Part shown: piece after piece, positions 39,526-53,252 of the stretch
How the letters are laid out: each line of letters opens with the position of its first letter
Position numbering within the stretch: the first letter of the stretch is position 1
Assembly: GCA_034638255.1 (NCBI GenBank)
Contig: JAWPGT010000027.1
Coordinates: 1-64,000 of the forward strand
Reading direction: 5' to 3'
From: Coprinus comatus
Lineage: Eukaryota; Basidiomycota; Agaricomycetes; Agaricales; Agaricaceae
Length of the DNA: 64,000 bases
Translations under genes and position numbers: made by a program
Notes under the pieces: model-generated
What the model was told of the DNA's origin: nothing
The model's input: the letters and a program-made list of their open reading frames with translations, nothing else
Databases searched by the model: none

Positions 39526-42265
39526 TCATCGAAATCCGTATGTATTACATAAGACAAATGCTTCATCTCTCTTATTCAAAACACAAATGCAAAAGTACAC
39601 AATGCACATGCAATATCCACACCAGATCCAAATGGCAAACAGCATGCACAAAAAAAGACACCTTGGCCTACGCCTCTTTCGCCAATCTCTGAATTTCATC
39701 AACACCCTCATCATGTTCCCAAAACCCATACCGGTGGCTTTCTCAGACCCAACGCTAGGAGTTTCAAGAGGTAAAACAATCTTCTCATCATCTCCAATAA
39801 TACTCTGTCCATCCTGAACTTTCTCATTTCCTAAAGCTCCCGAAAACCCACTCAAAAACCTTTCCTTGACGCGTCTTTCCTCTCTTTCCATTTCCTGCAC
39901 TTCTCTACTTCCTTTCCACCAAATCCGTTCCAATAAATGCCTTATAATGACACGAAGAAGAAGGTAACCATGTGAAGCAACTAGAGCTACTAAAGCGGCT
40001 TTGAAAAGTAATTCTTTTGTAGCGTTGAAGGCATCTTCTGTGTCATCACGGATAAAATCTGGAGTAATATTTGTTCCTGCAGCATTAACGAGATGTTCCT
40101 CTGCCTGAAGTGCATAGATAGTTGAAGGAGGTGGTGAAGATTTGAGAAGATCTGGAGAGAAAAGGTATACAAGAGCTGCATTTGCGAGTGCACCAAGCCA
40201 AGTTAGGAAAGATAAAACATCAAGCCAAGGTCCAATGGTATCAGTACGAGTGGGAATTGGGCGTCTATGGTGAACGGTCAATTTGAATGCATCGGATTGC
40301 AATTCAAACACATTGTTAATGAGGGCCATCACTATATAAAAAGGAGGTCAAAAACACATGTTATATGAAGAGGAAATCAGCAATGCTTACCACCAGCTAA
40401 TGGCCAAATGGTAGACCACACCACAACGTATCCAAATTGAATAACCATCTCGCTATAATCTGAGAATATGTCATACTCCGGAAGAGCAGCCTCATCCCTA
40501 ACTTTATCCAAAAACAATCGTTCCTCCATCCCACCTTTTTCCTTCTCATCCTCGAATACGACCCTTTTCTTGGGTTCGCCACCAGGAGCACTAGGCTTGG
40601 GAGCACCTTTGCCATTGCGGAAGGTCGTAATGAATCGCATGAGATATGGTAAACCGACTTCAGTAAATGTATTGATGATTTGATTCGTCACTGTATAAGC
40701 AAATATCTGATCCCTCAATCGTGTAGGGTTCAATTTTTGCCTGGCGAGATCAATATCCATATGCCAGACACCATGAATTTTCTCCCTAGCTACACTTGCA
40801 TCCAAGGTAATCCCATTTAGTATTCCCAGGAACCTAGAAATACATCCTCCGCCAGATTCAGTCTCTCTGAAACTTGTGAACAATCTAGACTGGACAGAAC
40901 GCATCAAACCCTCTCCAAAAGGAACGTAAACAAATGCACTCAAACCAAGGGACATGTAAGCCACGATGGAACTAAGAGCAAATGTTTTAAGGGTAAGGGA
41001 AGCATTATGTGTCGATTGATGTGCATGGTTTTCCCAAGAAGTGAGGCGGACCGCAAGAGCTTGATACAAACCAATAACACGCGGTACAAATGCAACGAAC
41101 AAAATAGTTGGTGAGAAAGTCTGAACAACTCGATCTTCAGTTCACGGTCATTGATTAACGTAATACGGATACTTACAATGAGTTGTTTTCCAGGACCTTG
41201 ATAAAGGCGGGTCACAAAGGCTTCAAAAATGAAGATGGATGTGAGGAGAGTAACCAAAATACCCGCAAATAGTAAGATGACAGGTAAGCTTGCAAGAATA
41301 CGAAGCTCGCGGCCCCACCATGACAGCCCTTGGTTGTACTGCACCCTACGTTTCTCAACACGAAAGGAACCTCTCGTTCCAGCACGTAGAGAAAGAATGC
41401 GTTCTCGTACGCGCCACCACTCGACGAAAGACATTGCCCATACACACAAAAGAGTGGAATATATGGGAGAATAAGGAGAAAGGAAGAAATACGAAAAGAG
41501 CCCGAGAGCAGCAGGAAAAATCAAAAACTGAGTGTAACTTGAAAGGAAGGCAAAGTAAAGCGATACTGAGTCTCCAAACTAATGTGGCGTCAGATCAATA
41601 ATTCAGTTATTCCATGAGACAAACCTGGTCCCGAATCTTGTTGAGAGGCGCCGAGGCTATCTTGCGCAAATTCCATGACCGCACCCATTTATCGTTGAAT
41701 TCTCGATCATGAAGAGCAAATATTGAATCCACTAGGTCCCACTCTGTGGTCTTGGGAGATATTCCGAGACCGCCATCGCTGGGGCTCGAAGAAACATAAG
41801 CATGTACAAGTCGTATGCGATCTGCAGGTGACAAGGGCTCAATAAGGCTTGTAGAGGTCACTGGTGTGACTGGAAGTCCAGACAAGAAATCAGCATGTCT
41901 ATAAAACACGTGCGAAATTCAACTTGGGTTCTTTAAAAGCCTGAGTAATGAATATGAATTATCACTTACCGCTCTCTCCTAACCAGGTTCTCGAGGTGGT
42001 TGAGTGGACAAGTCACAAAGACAAGTAATTGACCCAAAGACTCCCCACGTCGTCCTACAGCTTTCAGTCCTGCATAGTTCAACGTGTCAACCAACCGGGT
42101 GTATTGTTGCTCGGCCTTCCTCGCTTCCTCGCGTGTCTGCTGTTTCGAGTAACTTGTATTGCTAGTCGCACGGAATGTGATAACAATATCGACGTCTGGT
42201 GGAAATCCTGGTTTGTCGTCATTGGGAAGAATATGGCAGAAAGGAAGGTGCGTATGGAGGAGAGG
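39526..42265 (-). CDS. Anoctamin/TMEM16 family membrane protein (Ist2-like)
   Basis: Multi-pass membrane protein of the anoctamin family, whose members act as lipid scramblases, ion channels or ER-plasma membrane tethers. Exons: about 42265-41970, 41898-41625, 41578-41178, 41120-40391 and 40331-39526. The N-terminal cytosolic domain (FPPDVDIVITFR onward) is followed by several hydrophobic segments, a conserved FVEWWRVRE segment and a long cytosolic loop with a Lys/Glu cluster. The start codon is unresolved: the first traced exon has no in-frame ATG before a stop at 42266-42268, so a further 5' exon is needed. The open frame ends at 39526, but a second frame from about 39725 encodes a more typical acidic tail (FWEHDEG) ending at TAG 39670-39668; one extra T in a T-run would join them. 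Confidence 0.85.
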
Positions 42266-45131
42266 TCAATGGCGAAGTGACCTAGTATCGAATAAACGCT
42301 AATGACGACACGTTCGCTCAACTGGTCACGTGATACTTATCTTATCCGATAAATTGAACCTGGACAACTTCAAATATTACATCACAGGCACATGTAGATC
42401 CAATGTACGGTCAAGCATTGAGTACTGAGTTGCAGTCTATCGCGTGGGCTTGTGGTAAATTTATGAGATTGATTAGTGACTAAAAAAAATACGGCATACT
42501 TACATGTTCTTACCCACACATATCATGATAGGTCTCAACTCTCGAAATAGTTTCTAGCAACCTTGCAACTTGCTAGCGTTACAAGGCAATCTTACAAGAT
42601 TCAGTCAGATATTCAATCTGCATAGTCTCTGGATTCGAGGTAGAAAAATGTAAAACTACAGGCAAATTGTTATGTAAATACGAACTAGTATATATAGTCC
42701 GAAATGTTTATCTACAAGTTAAGATTGTTGAGGGTGGTAATGTATCCGTTACAAACATGCTATATCATTGGGAAATTTTCAAGTCATGGTTTATTCCTGC
42801 ACAATGTGCATCCGAAAGTCGTAAGATATACTAACTGGCCTCCGGTACATTTGCCACAATCCAGATGATATGATTTCGGCGGTTATTTATTACCTCACAG
42901 GAACGATGAAGGCGTACAAACGGCCTACAGGCTACAGCTCTGGCTCGCCCTATAGAAAATCTAAGAACATCGAATATCTGATTACAACTGAACAACAAGA
43001 AAAAATAAATATTATGCTTAAATCTTCATTAAATCCACAGAAATAAAGTCCCCCAACGTGATCAATCACAAGCTTCTCTCCTACTGGAATCCCATCCTTA
43101 ACAAAAGACTGCAACTGAAGGTTCTCGTACTTTACACACTTACTATTCGAAGAGGTCCCCACCACAGAACCCAATTCGAACGTCTCCTACAACCTCATGG
43201 TGCGCCCCTGAGTAGTCTTGTGATTCCTGCTACGAGTGGTATATTCATGGAGTGTCCTTGGCCATTACGATCGCCCAGTAGGACCGGAACATGGGCTTAC
43301 TCTTCTCGAAAACGGTTCATTAAACATTCCCAGTTGAATTCTACTTCATACATGACAATCTAGTCGTTTCTGATCCAAACAACTCGGCTCATGCCCATTA
43401 CCGTGACGATCATTTATCAATACTATTTTGATTGTAAATGGGTGTGGTACCAATGGAGAGGACGACTCAGTGGTAACACTAGATGAGGTGTACCCGAGGC
43501 TGAGCTCGGAAGCGCTGTAACTTTCGAATACCTTGCGAAGAAGAAACATGCGATTACGCACCTAGGTTTCATTTTATGATGGGTAAGGTACTAGTGGCAG
43601 CTCAGTACCCGAGAAGAGAAGAAAGTATCACTTCTGTGTAAATACTTGCTCGCGACCACGTCAGAGTCGCTAGGAAATCGAGCATAAAGTTCATCCGACG
43701 CTTCTCAACTTCGAACTTTGTATAAGTCCGTTTCAACTATACTAAATCTACTAGATTAGAAACTCTACACGTACAAGTATGCCATAAAAACTTGATATCA
43801 TGATCATCTGTTTTTCGGAATCTTTAAAACCTGATATCGAGGAGGTCACTGCCAACGTTGCTGTCTAACTGCTTCTCATTTGGAGAACTTACCGTCCATA
43901 ATAATGTTGCCGAAGGTCTGCCGAATGATGATGATAAACATCAACTGTCCTTGACGCACACACAATTAATAGATTCTAGTTAAGCAAGCCCAATCACACT
44001 GATTTCGAGATATGCACATCCGAAATGACCGAGACTCAAACCACTGCTCTGTAGAGATGATCAATTTAAAGTTAGGAGTAACTTAATCATTTACTTCATA
44101 GCAAGTTCATCACGTCCCACTTCAAAGTATCATTAATCCAGTGCGGAAAACTGCTTGATGGCTCGCACTTGCAGAAAGATGCATATAAAGTGACGCCTAC
44201 AGACCAATAATAGATCTCTAACTGAGACGAAACAGATACTTCGGGTGGATTTCATCTTAGAGCCAAATATCCATCTTTATTTTACCCACGTGCTACTGTT
44301 CCGAAGGAAGAAGCACTATCAGGGTCGTGGGCCCTGGTATGTGGAGAATCAATGTTTAAATGAGCGATGCAAATGGGCATGAATAGTACTAGAAACCTCA
44401 AGATATATCCTAATGTGGGCTATCGGGATACCTCACATCAACGGAAGGTGTGAAACAAGACCAATAGTCTCGTTTCGACTGCATCATAGAGGTGAATAAG
44501 GTAAAAGATCAACGTCATGGTACACCGGAGTAGTGGACAGCTGCAACACTGGTGACCAGTATCATTAGGACATATCGCTTAATATAGATTTCCTCTTGGA
44601 CCCCGAAGTTGAGCTGAGCTGTATGTTATGCTGTACGGATATTGGTCTGATGAGTATTTCCAGCCAATGAAACGAGTGATGACAGATGTAATTGTGAGAC
44701 AAAATAACTGGTATGTACGTGGTATCGAGTACTGTACACGTTGTTGATGTCGATCAGATCAGCGTAAGACAAGTATAAGGGGAAGATGCTTATGTCAGCT
44801 GATCTCCATTTTGGCCAGATCTTCCCCGAACATCCGCGAATAGCTGGATAGACCCTTTACTAGTAGCCAGTATATTCGGGCTGACGGTGTGAACAAGAAC
44901 AGATGAGGCATTGAGGCGATGTCAAAATAGGCCAGTCTCCTTTACTACTTCGCCCTACGTTTCCGACGTTACCTTCCCATAACCTACAATAACTCGCTTA
45001 TAAAAGACCTGCTGAAGGAGTTCAAGCCTCATAAGCATCTTCCTTACACTGCTCCTCATAAACGCAATAACAGTGCACGCACGCAGACTATCATACTTGA
45101 TCATACTCCCAACGCGTTACACAATACAATC
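42266..45131. other. Long intergenic region with coding-like scraps
   Basis: 2.9 kb, AT-rich. The minus strand at 43340-42960 has two protein-like stretches in different frames and the plus strand at 43500-43570 another; I could not join or recognise them. Near its right end a TATAAAAG box (44999-45006) lies about 130 nt before the next ATG. Confidence 0.5.
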
Positions 45132-45715
45132 ATGTCCTCCCGTTCCGCAGCCAGCAGCTCTGGTCGATCTTCCTACAGCCCTGCAAGCAACAACCTGCCT
45201 CCTGGGATGGTAAACTATCTCTCAATATATTTATACCGTGATAATGGCTCACTCTTTTAACAGCAAAATCCAGGAGATGTTCCAGGCGCAGTTCGTCAAC
45301 TTCTTACATCGACAAAAGAACTGCAAGCGACGTTGCAACGATGGGGGGATGGAACAGCAACAGAAACAGATGTCAGCGATATCTTTGTGAGGGTCGGAAC
45401 AGAATACAATTATATGAGCGATGCTTTCTTCTATCACCGAATTAACATTGAGTGAGTCTTTTTTTTGAATGATAACATGTCTTCTGCTAACGAAAGGCAC
45501 ATATCTACAGTCACATTAAATCATTCACAACAGACCTACGCACCACTCTTCAGGAATGTCTTTCTGAAGATCCTTCCCCCTCCATTGTAGAACAAAACAT
45601 GCCAGAAGTACGACGTATACTTTATACACTTCTAAAAGGCCTACAGGCACGACAGTCAGCATGGCAAGCCGCTAGCGGACAGGTACCGTTCATGTCATCC
45701 GACGAACACTTGTAA
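45132..45715 (+). CDS. Small protein resembling Bud6/Aip3 N-terminal domain
   Basis: Three exons (45132-45209, 45264-45451, 45511-45715) give about 156 residues: a Ser-rich start, then a helical domain with VRQLLTSTKELQATLQRW, an acidic turn ETDVSDIFVRVGTEYN, LRTTLQECLSED, and MPEVRRILYTLLKGLQARQS. The pattern (LL-STK-L, VSD-(Y/F)V-G--(F/Y)N, LR--L---L--, P-(I/V)R-I---LL-GL--(K/R)Q) resembles the N-terminal domain of polarity factor Bud6/Aip3. Real Bud6 proteins are much longer and end in an actin/formin-binding region, which is absent here. All splice joints keep frame, so the gene looks real; function by similarity is an inference from memory of the family. Confidence 0.6.
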
Positions 45716-47072
45716 TCTAATTTCTTGGTGTCAAAAGTAACTCTCCCTGCCGAACGCTTATATGTTGTCCTTTCTCTGATACTTTGTCTGCGTGTTTAGA
45801 ACTAGGCTGCCCTCCGAAACCTCCGGATAAGAGTAATTTAGGATGAATAGACTTTCTTCACGGACTGTCATATCGATCGGTATTCGGAGCTATTCGTAGT
45901 GTTTTTTGTATTTTTCTTTTTTGTTTGTATGGATGGTATTTATTCAATGTTATTTATAGAACCTTCTTTATCACCTGCGATCACTACAACTCAACAACGA
46001 GTTCGTAAGTTGTTATTCTCCGTCTCGTGCGAATGTTCAATTGAGTCACTTATGAGCATTTTATCCCTGTCCACGGGAAATAGAATACCGAAACTTACCT
46101 AGTTTCCTGTCTCTGATCAGATACCAATTAGATTCGACTCTCGAGTGATTGGAAGCACTACTACAATGGGGAGCCCAGTTCAATGCTTCTGAGCAAACAA
46201 CATGGGCGCTCAGCGCCAGCGCCGAAGAGTTCCTTGCGAATTCAGGCGTGTACTTGGGCTACTCGTAGAAGCATATAATAACACACGCGGCTTTATACAG
46301 GCCAAATTCCTGCACCATATATTTATCTGTCCGATGGGTCATGTGATCGGCAAATTCAAAATGTTCGCCCCTGAAACTTATCGTTAGACAATGACCCTCG
46401 CTATCCGCGTTAGCAGGCGTTAACTATCCATCTCCACGTGCACTCCAGCTGGGCCGGTCTCTTGTCAGTTAAAACTAGAAGCATTGCGGACCACACGATG
46501 CATCAACAAACTCACAGGCGGGAGGTCACCGGTGTCGCCAAGAATCACGCGCCACAATTCAATCAATTCTCCAGAGGTGGCATCCAAAACATCAGACTCT
46601 TCGGGACTTCCATCAATTCTTAATCGATTCTTACTTACGAACTATCGAATTGCACATGTAATCCCTTATCAATATCCTCGAACGCTCGGCTCTTGAATCT
46701 AATCATTACGGTGCTCCTCAACACCTAAGACTCCCAGGAATATTCCAGACACTGTCATGGCATTCTTATGCACACAAAGGTCTGCCATCTGGGCGACCAT
46801 ATGGTACCATCTCTTGGTACTTCGTTAGCACGTAAGAAGTTGGGATCATCCTCGTTGGCACTAGGTCACGCCTCCAATGTGAACTCTCCAATCTCTTAAT
46901 AAAGACAAGCTCCACGAGGATTATGTGCACACGAAGCTTTCCGCGATTAATGAAACGTATGGTGGAACACGAACAACATGTCATACCCTTGGTCGATGGT
47001 GTGATTATGTTCTTAATAAATACAGAGATACCAGGTAACATGTTGGTTGTCCTTTGACTCTTCGGAATTACT
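45716..47072. other. Intergenic, no gene seen
   Basis: Holds the 3' end of the Bud6-like gene and the upstream region of the M28 gene. The longest minus ORF here (46766-47278) is a shadow running into M28 exon 1. Confidence 0.55.
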
Positions 47073-48707
47073 ATGAGACTCTCCCTTGCTTTTGTCTTCG
47101 CGGCCGTTGCTGCTACATATGCTGCTCCTCTCTCCAAACAGGAGATCGGCACCAAATCGGCACAGGGTCTTCGTCTGCTCAAGCTTTCCGAGGATGCGGA
47201 CCCAGTATGGAAGACCGAGGATGAACTCCTGGCGCTCGTGAGAGCTGATATCGGTTTCGTGAGTGTCTTCTCTGTCATAAAGTGGCCGGTTTCGTTATAT
47301 GTACTAAATGAATATATATGTAGTTCGATGTAACTGATTACTATGACCCCGATGCTCCCGTCTCCAAAGTGGCCGGTGATGTTAGCATCATGGCTTGTAC
47401 GTTAACAAGTCTATGCTACTCTTGTCTTTAATGAATGTCTTATTTTAAAAATAGTCCCCAGTGGTGCTACCAGACAAACGACTGTTAACCCGATTATTTC
47501 AACATTGACGACAGCCCAGCTTCAAAGCTACCTCAATACTTACACAGCATTTAACAATCGCTACTATGCATCGACCACTGGTAAACAAGCTTCCGACTGG
47601 CTCTTCACCACCATCAGCAGCGTAAGTTACCTTCGAGTCTCATCTATCAGCAAGAAATATCTTCTGACAATATTATTATCATTATTGTTTCTTGTTTTAT
47701 ATATGTAGATCATCTCAGCTAACCCTGGAAGTGGTGCCACTGTAGCTCGTTTCACTCACTCTTGGACTCAAAGCTCCATCATTGCAAAGTTCCCTGGTTC
47801 AGCAAGTGGGCCAATCACTGTTATTGGTGCTCACTTGGACTCCATCAATGGCGGTAGTCCCTCGTCTGGTCGTGCTCCTGGTGCTGATGATGATGGTAGC
47901 GGTACCATCAGTATCCTTGAAGCATTCCGTGGACTTGCAGCGGCTAACTTCAAACCTCTTAACACTGTCGAGTTCCAATGGTGTGTTTTTATGTTTTATG
48001 AGAGGATCGTTTTGTTTTGTTGTTTTTGTTGATTGATGATCGATCTGATGATTTAATAAAGGTACTCGGCTGAAGAAGTTGGTCTCCGTGGATCAGCTGC
48101 TATCGCTTCGAACTACAAGGCAAACGGTATTGCTGTCAAGGGAATGATGCAGATGGATATGACTGCATAGTAAGTACATTCGCCATTACACTATAGATTA
48201 GAAGTCAAGATTGCTCAAAATGTATCATAGTGTGAAACCTGGTACTACTGAAGTCATTGGTTTCATCACTGTATGTATCAGCTTCTTGATCATTTCTTTT
48301 TTTAAACACTTAAAACTCACTCGCGTATCTTTTTGTCTCATAGGATTTCACCAATGCTGCTCTCACTACCTATGCCAAGAGTCTTGCAGCAACATACAAC
48401 AAGATCCCCGCTGTTAGTGCTGGCGCTGTGAGTAACCCAATTTCTTACAACAAAAAAGTTACAATATTTCTTATCTTTATTATTTCAAAAAAAAAAGTGC
48501 GGATATGGATGTTCCGATCATGCAAGCTATAACAACAACGGATACGCTTCGACGTTCCCCTTCGAAGCTACTTTCGCTAACCAAAACCCCAATATTCATA
48601 CTTCAAGTGATACCACTAGTGTTTCAGGATTCTCTTGGACCCATATGTTGGAGTACTCTAAGCTCGCTGTTGCATTTGCTGTTGAGCTTGGTAATGCTAC
48701 TGTTTAA
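47073..48707 (+). CDS. Secreted M28 leucine aminopeptidase
   Basis: Zinc exopeptidase that removes N-terminal residues outside the cell. Eight exons with every joint in frame: 47073-47258, 47324-47396, 47455-47621, 47709-47980, 48062-48169, 48231-48270, 48344-48427, 48498-48707. Signal peptide cleaved near Tyr-Ala-Ala, then a propeptide. M28 motifs: GAHLDSI (metal His and bridging region), GADDDGSG (bridging Asp), [10 protein letters not shown] (catalytic and metal Glu), QMDMTAY (metal Asp) and [11 protein letters not shown] with the last metal His and a probable disulfide. Length of about 380 residues fits fungal extracellular M28E peptidases. It stands alone on the plus strand. Confidence 0.93.
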
Positions 48708-51700
48708 ATATTCAGAACTTTGTAGGAAATTAGGTAGAAAATTTGTATTTATGATGTACAGTATCTGCTGTACTTTGGTGTATAAAATTGGGTATTGAAG
48801 TTGTTGTCAATTTTGTTTATTTTGTTATGAACGTTGAATATCCGTCACGAGCAAGTGCCATGGGGACCATCTACTGGCGGATGCTATCACCATCTTATGG
48901 ATCAAAACAAACTCATTTCAGATTTGGCCTACAACATTCACATCTCTCAACATAAAACACTACACCCGTCATTTTGGCGATGAAGACAAGCGAAATAAAT
49001 AGATTTGAACCATCACTTCAATTGATGCACCTGGTATAGTGAAGGTCCTGGACTGATCTTGCACTTTATGTCACACTTTCTAGCACTAGAAAGAGTTGAG
49101 AGACCTTTGGAAGGAAAAGGTAGGTGTGTTTATGTCGTTTAGGCTGATAGGAAGGTTGTAGCGGGTACGATAATGATGATAATTATTCGGGTAGTGAAAC
49201 AGGTTTGAGAGAAGGATATTGCGTTGCCGTTGTTGGAGTGAGGGATAATATAACTTCATTTATCATTTAATTATAAAAAAAATTGTATTATAATAAGGTA
49301 GTGGGCCATTCGTGGATAAGCTTCACTCACAATGAATTCAAAAATCCTCCGAACATGTATTTACTACGGTTCAAGTTGCTGGTTAATGTTTAAATGTTTT
49401 CAAGCCTAGAGAACCGATACCTTGCCATTTCCGTTAAATTGAATATTCTTCCAAGATTATATCATTATCCAACCTCCTGCCACCTCTCAAATAATGGCAT
49501 GGACGGTACTCGAAGAGAGCTTTCTGGTCTCCCACACGTAGCGTGTTTAAAGAGAGGGCACTCGTCGAAATATTGGAGCTAATAGATCAATCGATCGTAT
49601 CTCATAGAAAGTACCGATTTTTGGACGGACGGCGGATGGTTGGAACTTGGGGTGACAGTTGTGGAGGAGGTGGATTAGGAGATTCGTCGGTCGTGTTTGG
49701 CAGTTCGAGAGTCTCAGCCGGTTCTATAACAACGCCTGATGATGGATAGATGGTCTAAGCGTCAGCGCTTCAGCCTTTAACCCGGAGACAACATTACTAC
49801 AAAATTGACTTACTTATTGCCATCTATTCGAGCTTTGATTTCACCACACATCCTCACTAACTATACTCGTGTTTGTGGGTGGATTCCTTGCACATATGAG
49901 TGATTGGGATGTTATGAAAGATTCAAGTCGATGAGAGAAGATGATGGTAAGACAATAGCCGTTCAAAGTCCATCAGTCACACTATTGACAGGTTTTTGAA
50001 TCACCTGGTGCATCAAGATCATTCATACTTCTTCCAACTCCTTTACACCCACCGCTCAGGCATCCATCCTCTCTCGCACAGGCTTTCACTATAATCGAGC
50101 CCGCCCCTAACACATGCTTCTGTCGTTCCACGACAGCTACATGCAATGCTCGGAGACTACAACTCAAACACAAATCTGGACCAAATGGTTACACCACGTA
50201 GTATCCTCATCAACATTTGTGGCACATAGAAACGTAAACCTTACCTTGGCTCAAGACGACTCCTACCTCTATGCTCAAGTTGGATGAGCGGGATACCCTG
50301 ACGAGCAAACGCCTGAGGCTGTGACCACTTCATTGCCTCAATTTCTGCGATTGCTTTTGTCAAGGCCTTCGATTCTTGGATATCGATGAATATTTTCGTT
50401 ATCTGAGAGATAAATGTATATATTTGATTCTCAAGACCCGAAGGTTACTTGGTCCGTCGCTGTGCTCTAGTGTTTCATTCCTCAAGTCTGCATGCCTTGA
50501 CCTTCCAATGACAAGGGGGAATTGTCTTATCCTTTGTACTACATTGTTGCACCCGACACGCGAAATCTCGTCTCCTGGGACTTGGTGGTGGTCTAAAAAT
50601 AATCTTTGGTCACTCTATCATGATCGGAAATAATTTTACTTGGACGTTACCCGTAAAGATTTGTCCACATTTGTGTCGTTACTTATGCGTGTTTATCTAT
50701 ACGCGTTGTCGCTACCAGTGCGCGAATATGGTAAAATAACCAATGGCGGAGGTCTTGCTTGGAGAATTCAGTAATGATCACAAGCCATGTAGTAGTTCGA
50801 TAGTTCTAGACGTACGGGTGGTAAATGCACATGGACCACTGGCGACTACGACTCCTACGAACCACCCGAGCTTCTGCGGCCCAGGATATTTGACATGAGC
50901 GGAGACGGGATACAGTTATGCAACCTTTAGTCCATTGTGGCTGGGTAATTGACTGCGGGTATGGTTGGTGAAGCTGATCGAGCTCTAGGCGGACTCGGCT
51001 CATCTTAATGTCATAGTTTGTGTCTCTATCTCGTCGGTGTGCATCGTCTTGTTATATCTTCATGGTAGTGAGTACCTCGGACCTTGTTGTCGCCAGAAAG
51101 GAACACCGATGTTGTGCCATTCACAATGCCTTTCTGCCCGAGCCTCCGACTCTTTTTCATTCAGTACCTAGCAGATCAGGAGACAGTTCTGAGTTATAAC
51201 CAACTTAGGGCTCACAATTTAATGTCCTTTGGTTTCCTCTGTACGTGTCTTTCTAGGTAACCAAGCCTTAGGGGACTAACAGACAAGGATATGGTGTAGA
51301 GGCAGTTGTTCCAAACCCGGCTCTGGCAAGTGTATTCTCTGTGGACGGGGAAAATCCCATGGCATGTTGTCTTGATTTTCCCTTTAATTTCGCCTAAGCC
51401 ACCTCATTCTCAGGAGTAACAGGGGACTGTATTTTTTTTTCCTTTGAAGCCCTTAGTCTCCGGAAGGCAATTGCAAAGGGGACACACCTATGGTTCATGC
51501 TTTATCTGTAACAAAGGAAGGCGGAGTCTGGGACACCCAACTCCCGGGTATTATAGACCCACGAACACGAGATAGTGTATGCGTTAACCTTTTGAGGATG
51601 CGTCCGTGGATTTGTCGTGGAAACTGGACTTTGTTGACGTTATAACTTCATTCCACATCACGTGTAGAAAAACACTCGCCTTCAACGACCCACTTGTTTA

Positions 51701-51780
51701 ATTCATTCTGTCTCTTACCGCAAACCCTACCGTCTCATAAATACGGTTGACCACACCACCACCATCCATCCCCCCCTAAC
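48708..51780. other. Long intergenic region, no gene recognised
   Basis: 3.1 kb with only short ORFs on both strands. Read in all frames I found no domain or convincing exon chain. A TATA-like TCATAAATAC lies at about 51736, upstream of the next candidate. Confidence 0.55.
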
Positions 51781-52274
51781 ATGAACGCCAACCTCTCACA
51801 GTCAAATGCCGCACTGTAAGTTCCACGCTCAACTTGCCTTTAGATTTATGAAGTCGAACAATGTCCCTTCGAACAGCGTCGTCCTACCCAACATCCAAAT
51901 ATTAATGAATGAGGTTGAACACCTCGGCTACGTCGTCCTGCCCAGTTGCAGGAGCCTTATCAATGGAGTGGAATACTTCGAGTACGTCGACTCTCGAATT
52001 TCCATGTTCAGCAAAATGACCTCAGATTTAGGACCCTCAATGCTTCGAAAACCCCAGTCCTACCGACGTTCGATATGGTGGTGAACCGAATCAAATATTT
52101 TCGGTACGTTAATTTCAACACTAGCTATTGCTACTACTCCTACGACACACTGACTTTATCTGTACAAATCATAGAACTGTCCTCCAACAATGGCAACCAG
52201 AAGCCCTAGATTCGAATTCCCCAGTAGATTTACCAAAGCTCTTGTGCCCTTCTCCGCCGCCAGGTACTGCCCTT
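51781..52274 (+). CDS. Possible small multi-exon gene with three degenerate repeats
   Basis: An ATG at 51781 sits about 45 nt after a TATA-like box in a C-rich leader. Downstream, three related units of about 55 nt each encode a VLP...(V/I)..(F/L).YV pattern (start near 51880, 51937 and 52054). Each is followed by a GTACGT-like donor or its relic. A final exon from about 52170 could run to TGA at 52272-52274. The first intron would be only 28 nt, so the model is weak. The product is not recognised. Confidence 0.25.
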
Positions 52275-53252
52275 GAGCTCAACACAAGGTATGGATAAAT
52301 CATATCATACACTGGTGGCACGATCTCACTTTCCCTCAATCCCCACCGGTATAGGACTTCTGGGACGCAAGATGCAGTATTGCCGTCACTCCCCCTCGAC
52401 CATTTATCTACATTTCAGTAGTTCACTTTTTTCTCTCTCTACCTATTCACGGAATTACTGTACATATATACCAGTAAATATTGCATTATTATAGGTTATC
52501 AAAAATTGTAAAACACCTGTACGACGTACAACACCAGGAAAGAACACGAGTGGATAAGAGCATAACCACGTTTAGAGAACCCTATCATCTTGGAAAACAT
52601 CTATGTAAAAAGATACTTCAGATCGAAAACCAGCCTAGTTAGGATTTCCCTATTAGGAAGGGAGAAACCTCGGAAAATTTTGAGTTCAACTCGTCGGTCG
52701 TAGGCTTTTAAATTATAACGGACTGAAGACGGTTTCTGCGATTTATGCGCAGCCCACGTATTAGTGCACGGAAACACAGTTTTATATCCTGGGCAAAATC
52801 TCTAGAGACGTATTTAAATCATTGCGATTATTTTTACTAATGCAAGGGAATCCTGAAGATGCCATATGTTTAAGAATAGTAAACAGTATGTAATCATTTT
52901 TTGCGCAGAGGCTATGCAGAGGCACTGGGTAGTTCTCACCCTGTGACGTCATTTAAAAATGGATATATATTCCGATGCAGTGTATGTTAGCCTCCTTTCA
53001 TATCTCCCACTATCATGCCCACCTCTCAAATACACAGTTTCTATGGATTTCTCGCTTGCGGATTATCTCCTGAACTGATGGCACCCAAATTAGATTCCCA
53101 CCATCAATATTAATGGTGTGTTATCTAATGATCCTATGTTTTCTAGACGAGCATCAAGCGCGCAAGAGTAAAGACGCCCATGATTACAAGCGTGGGGTTA
53201 GAGAACATTCGGTTCCCATGCCCTGGATCTCCTCTATTCCATCCCTCCTAGT
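52275..53252. other. Intergenic, no gene seen
   Basis: Contains TATA-like TGGATATATATTCC near 52960 and a short ATG ORF at 53015 that ends within 40 codons; either may belong to the leader of the next gene. Confidence 0.5.

Noticed and set aside
46766..47278. 170-codon minus-strand ORF
   Set aside because: Overlaps exon 1 of the M28 gene on the other strand and shows no domain.
48708..51780. tRNA or other RNA genes in the long intergenic regions
   Set aside because: No cloverleaf with A and B box motifs was recognised by eye; a tRNA scan would be decisive.
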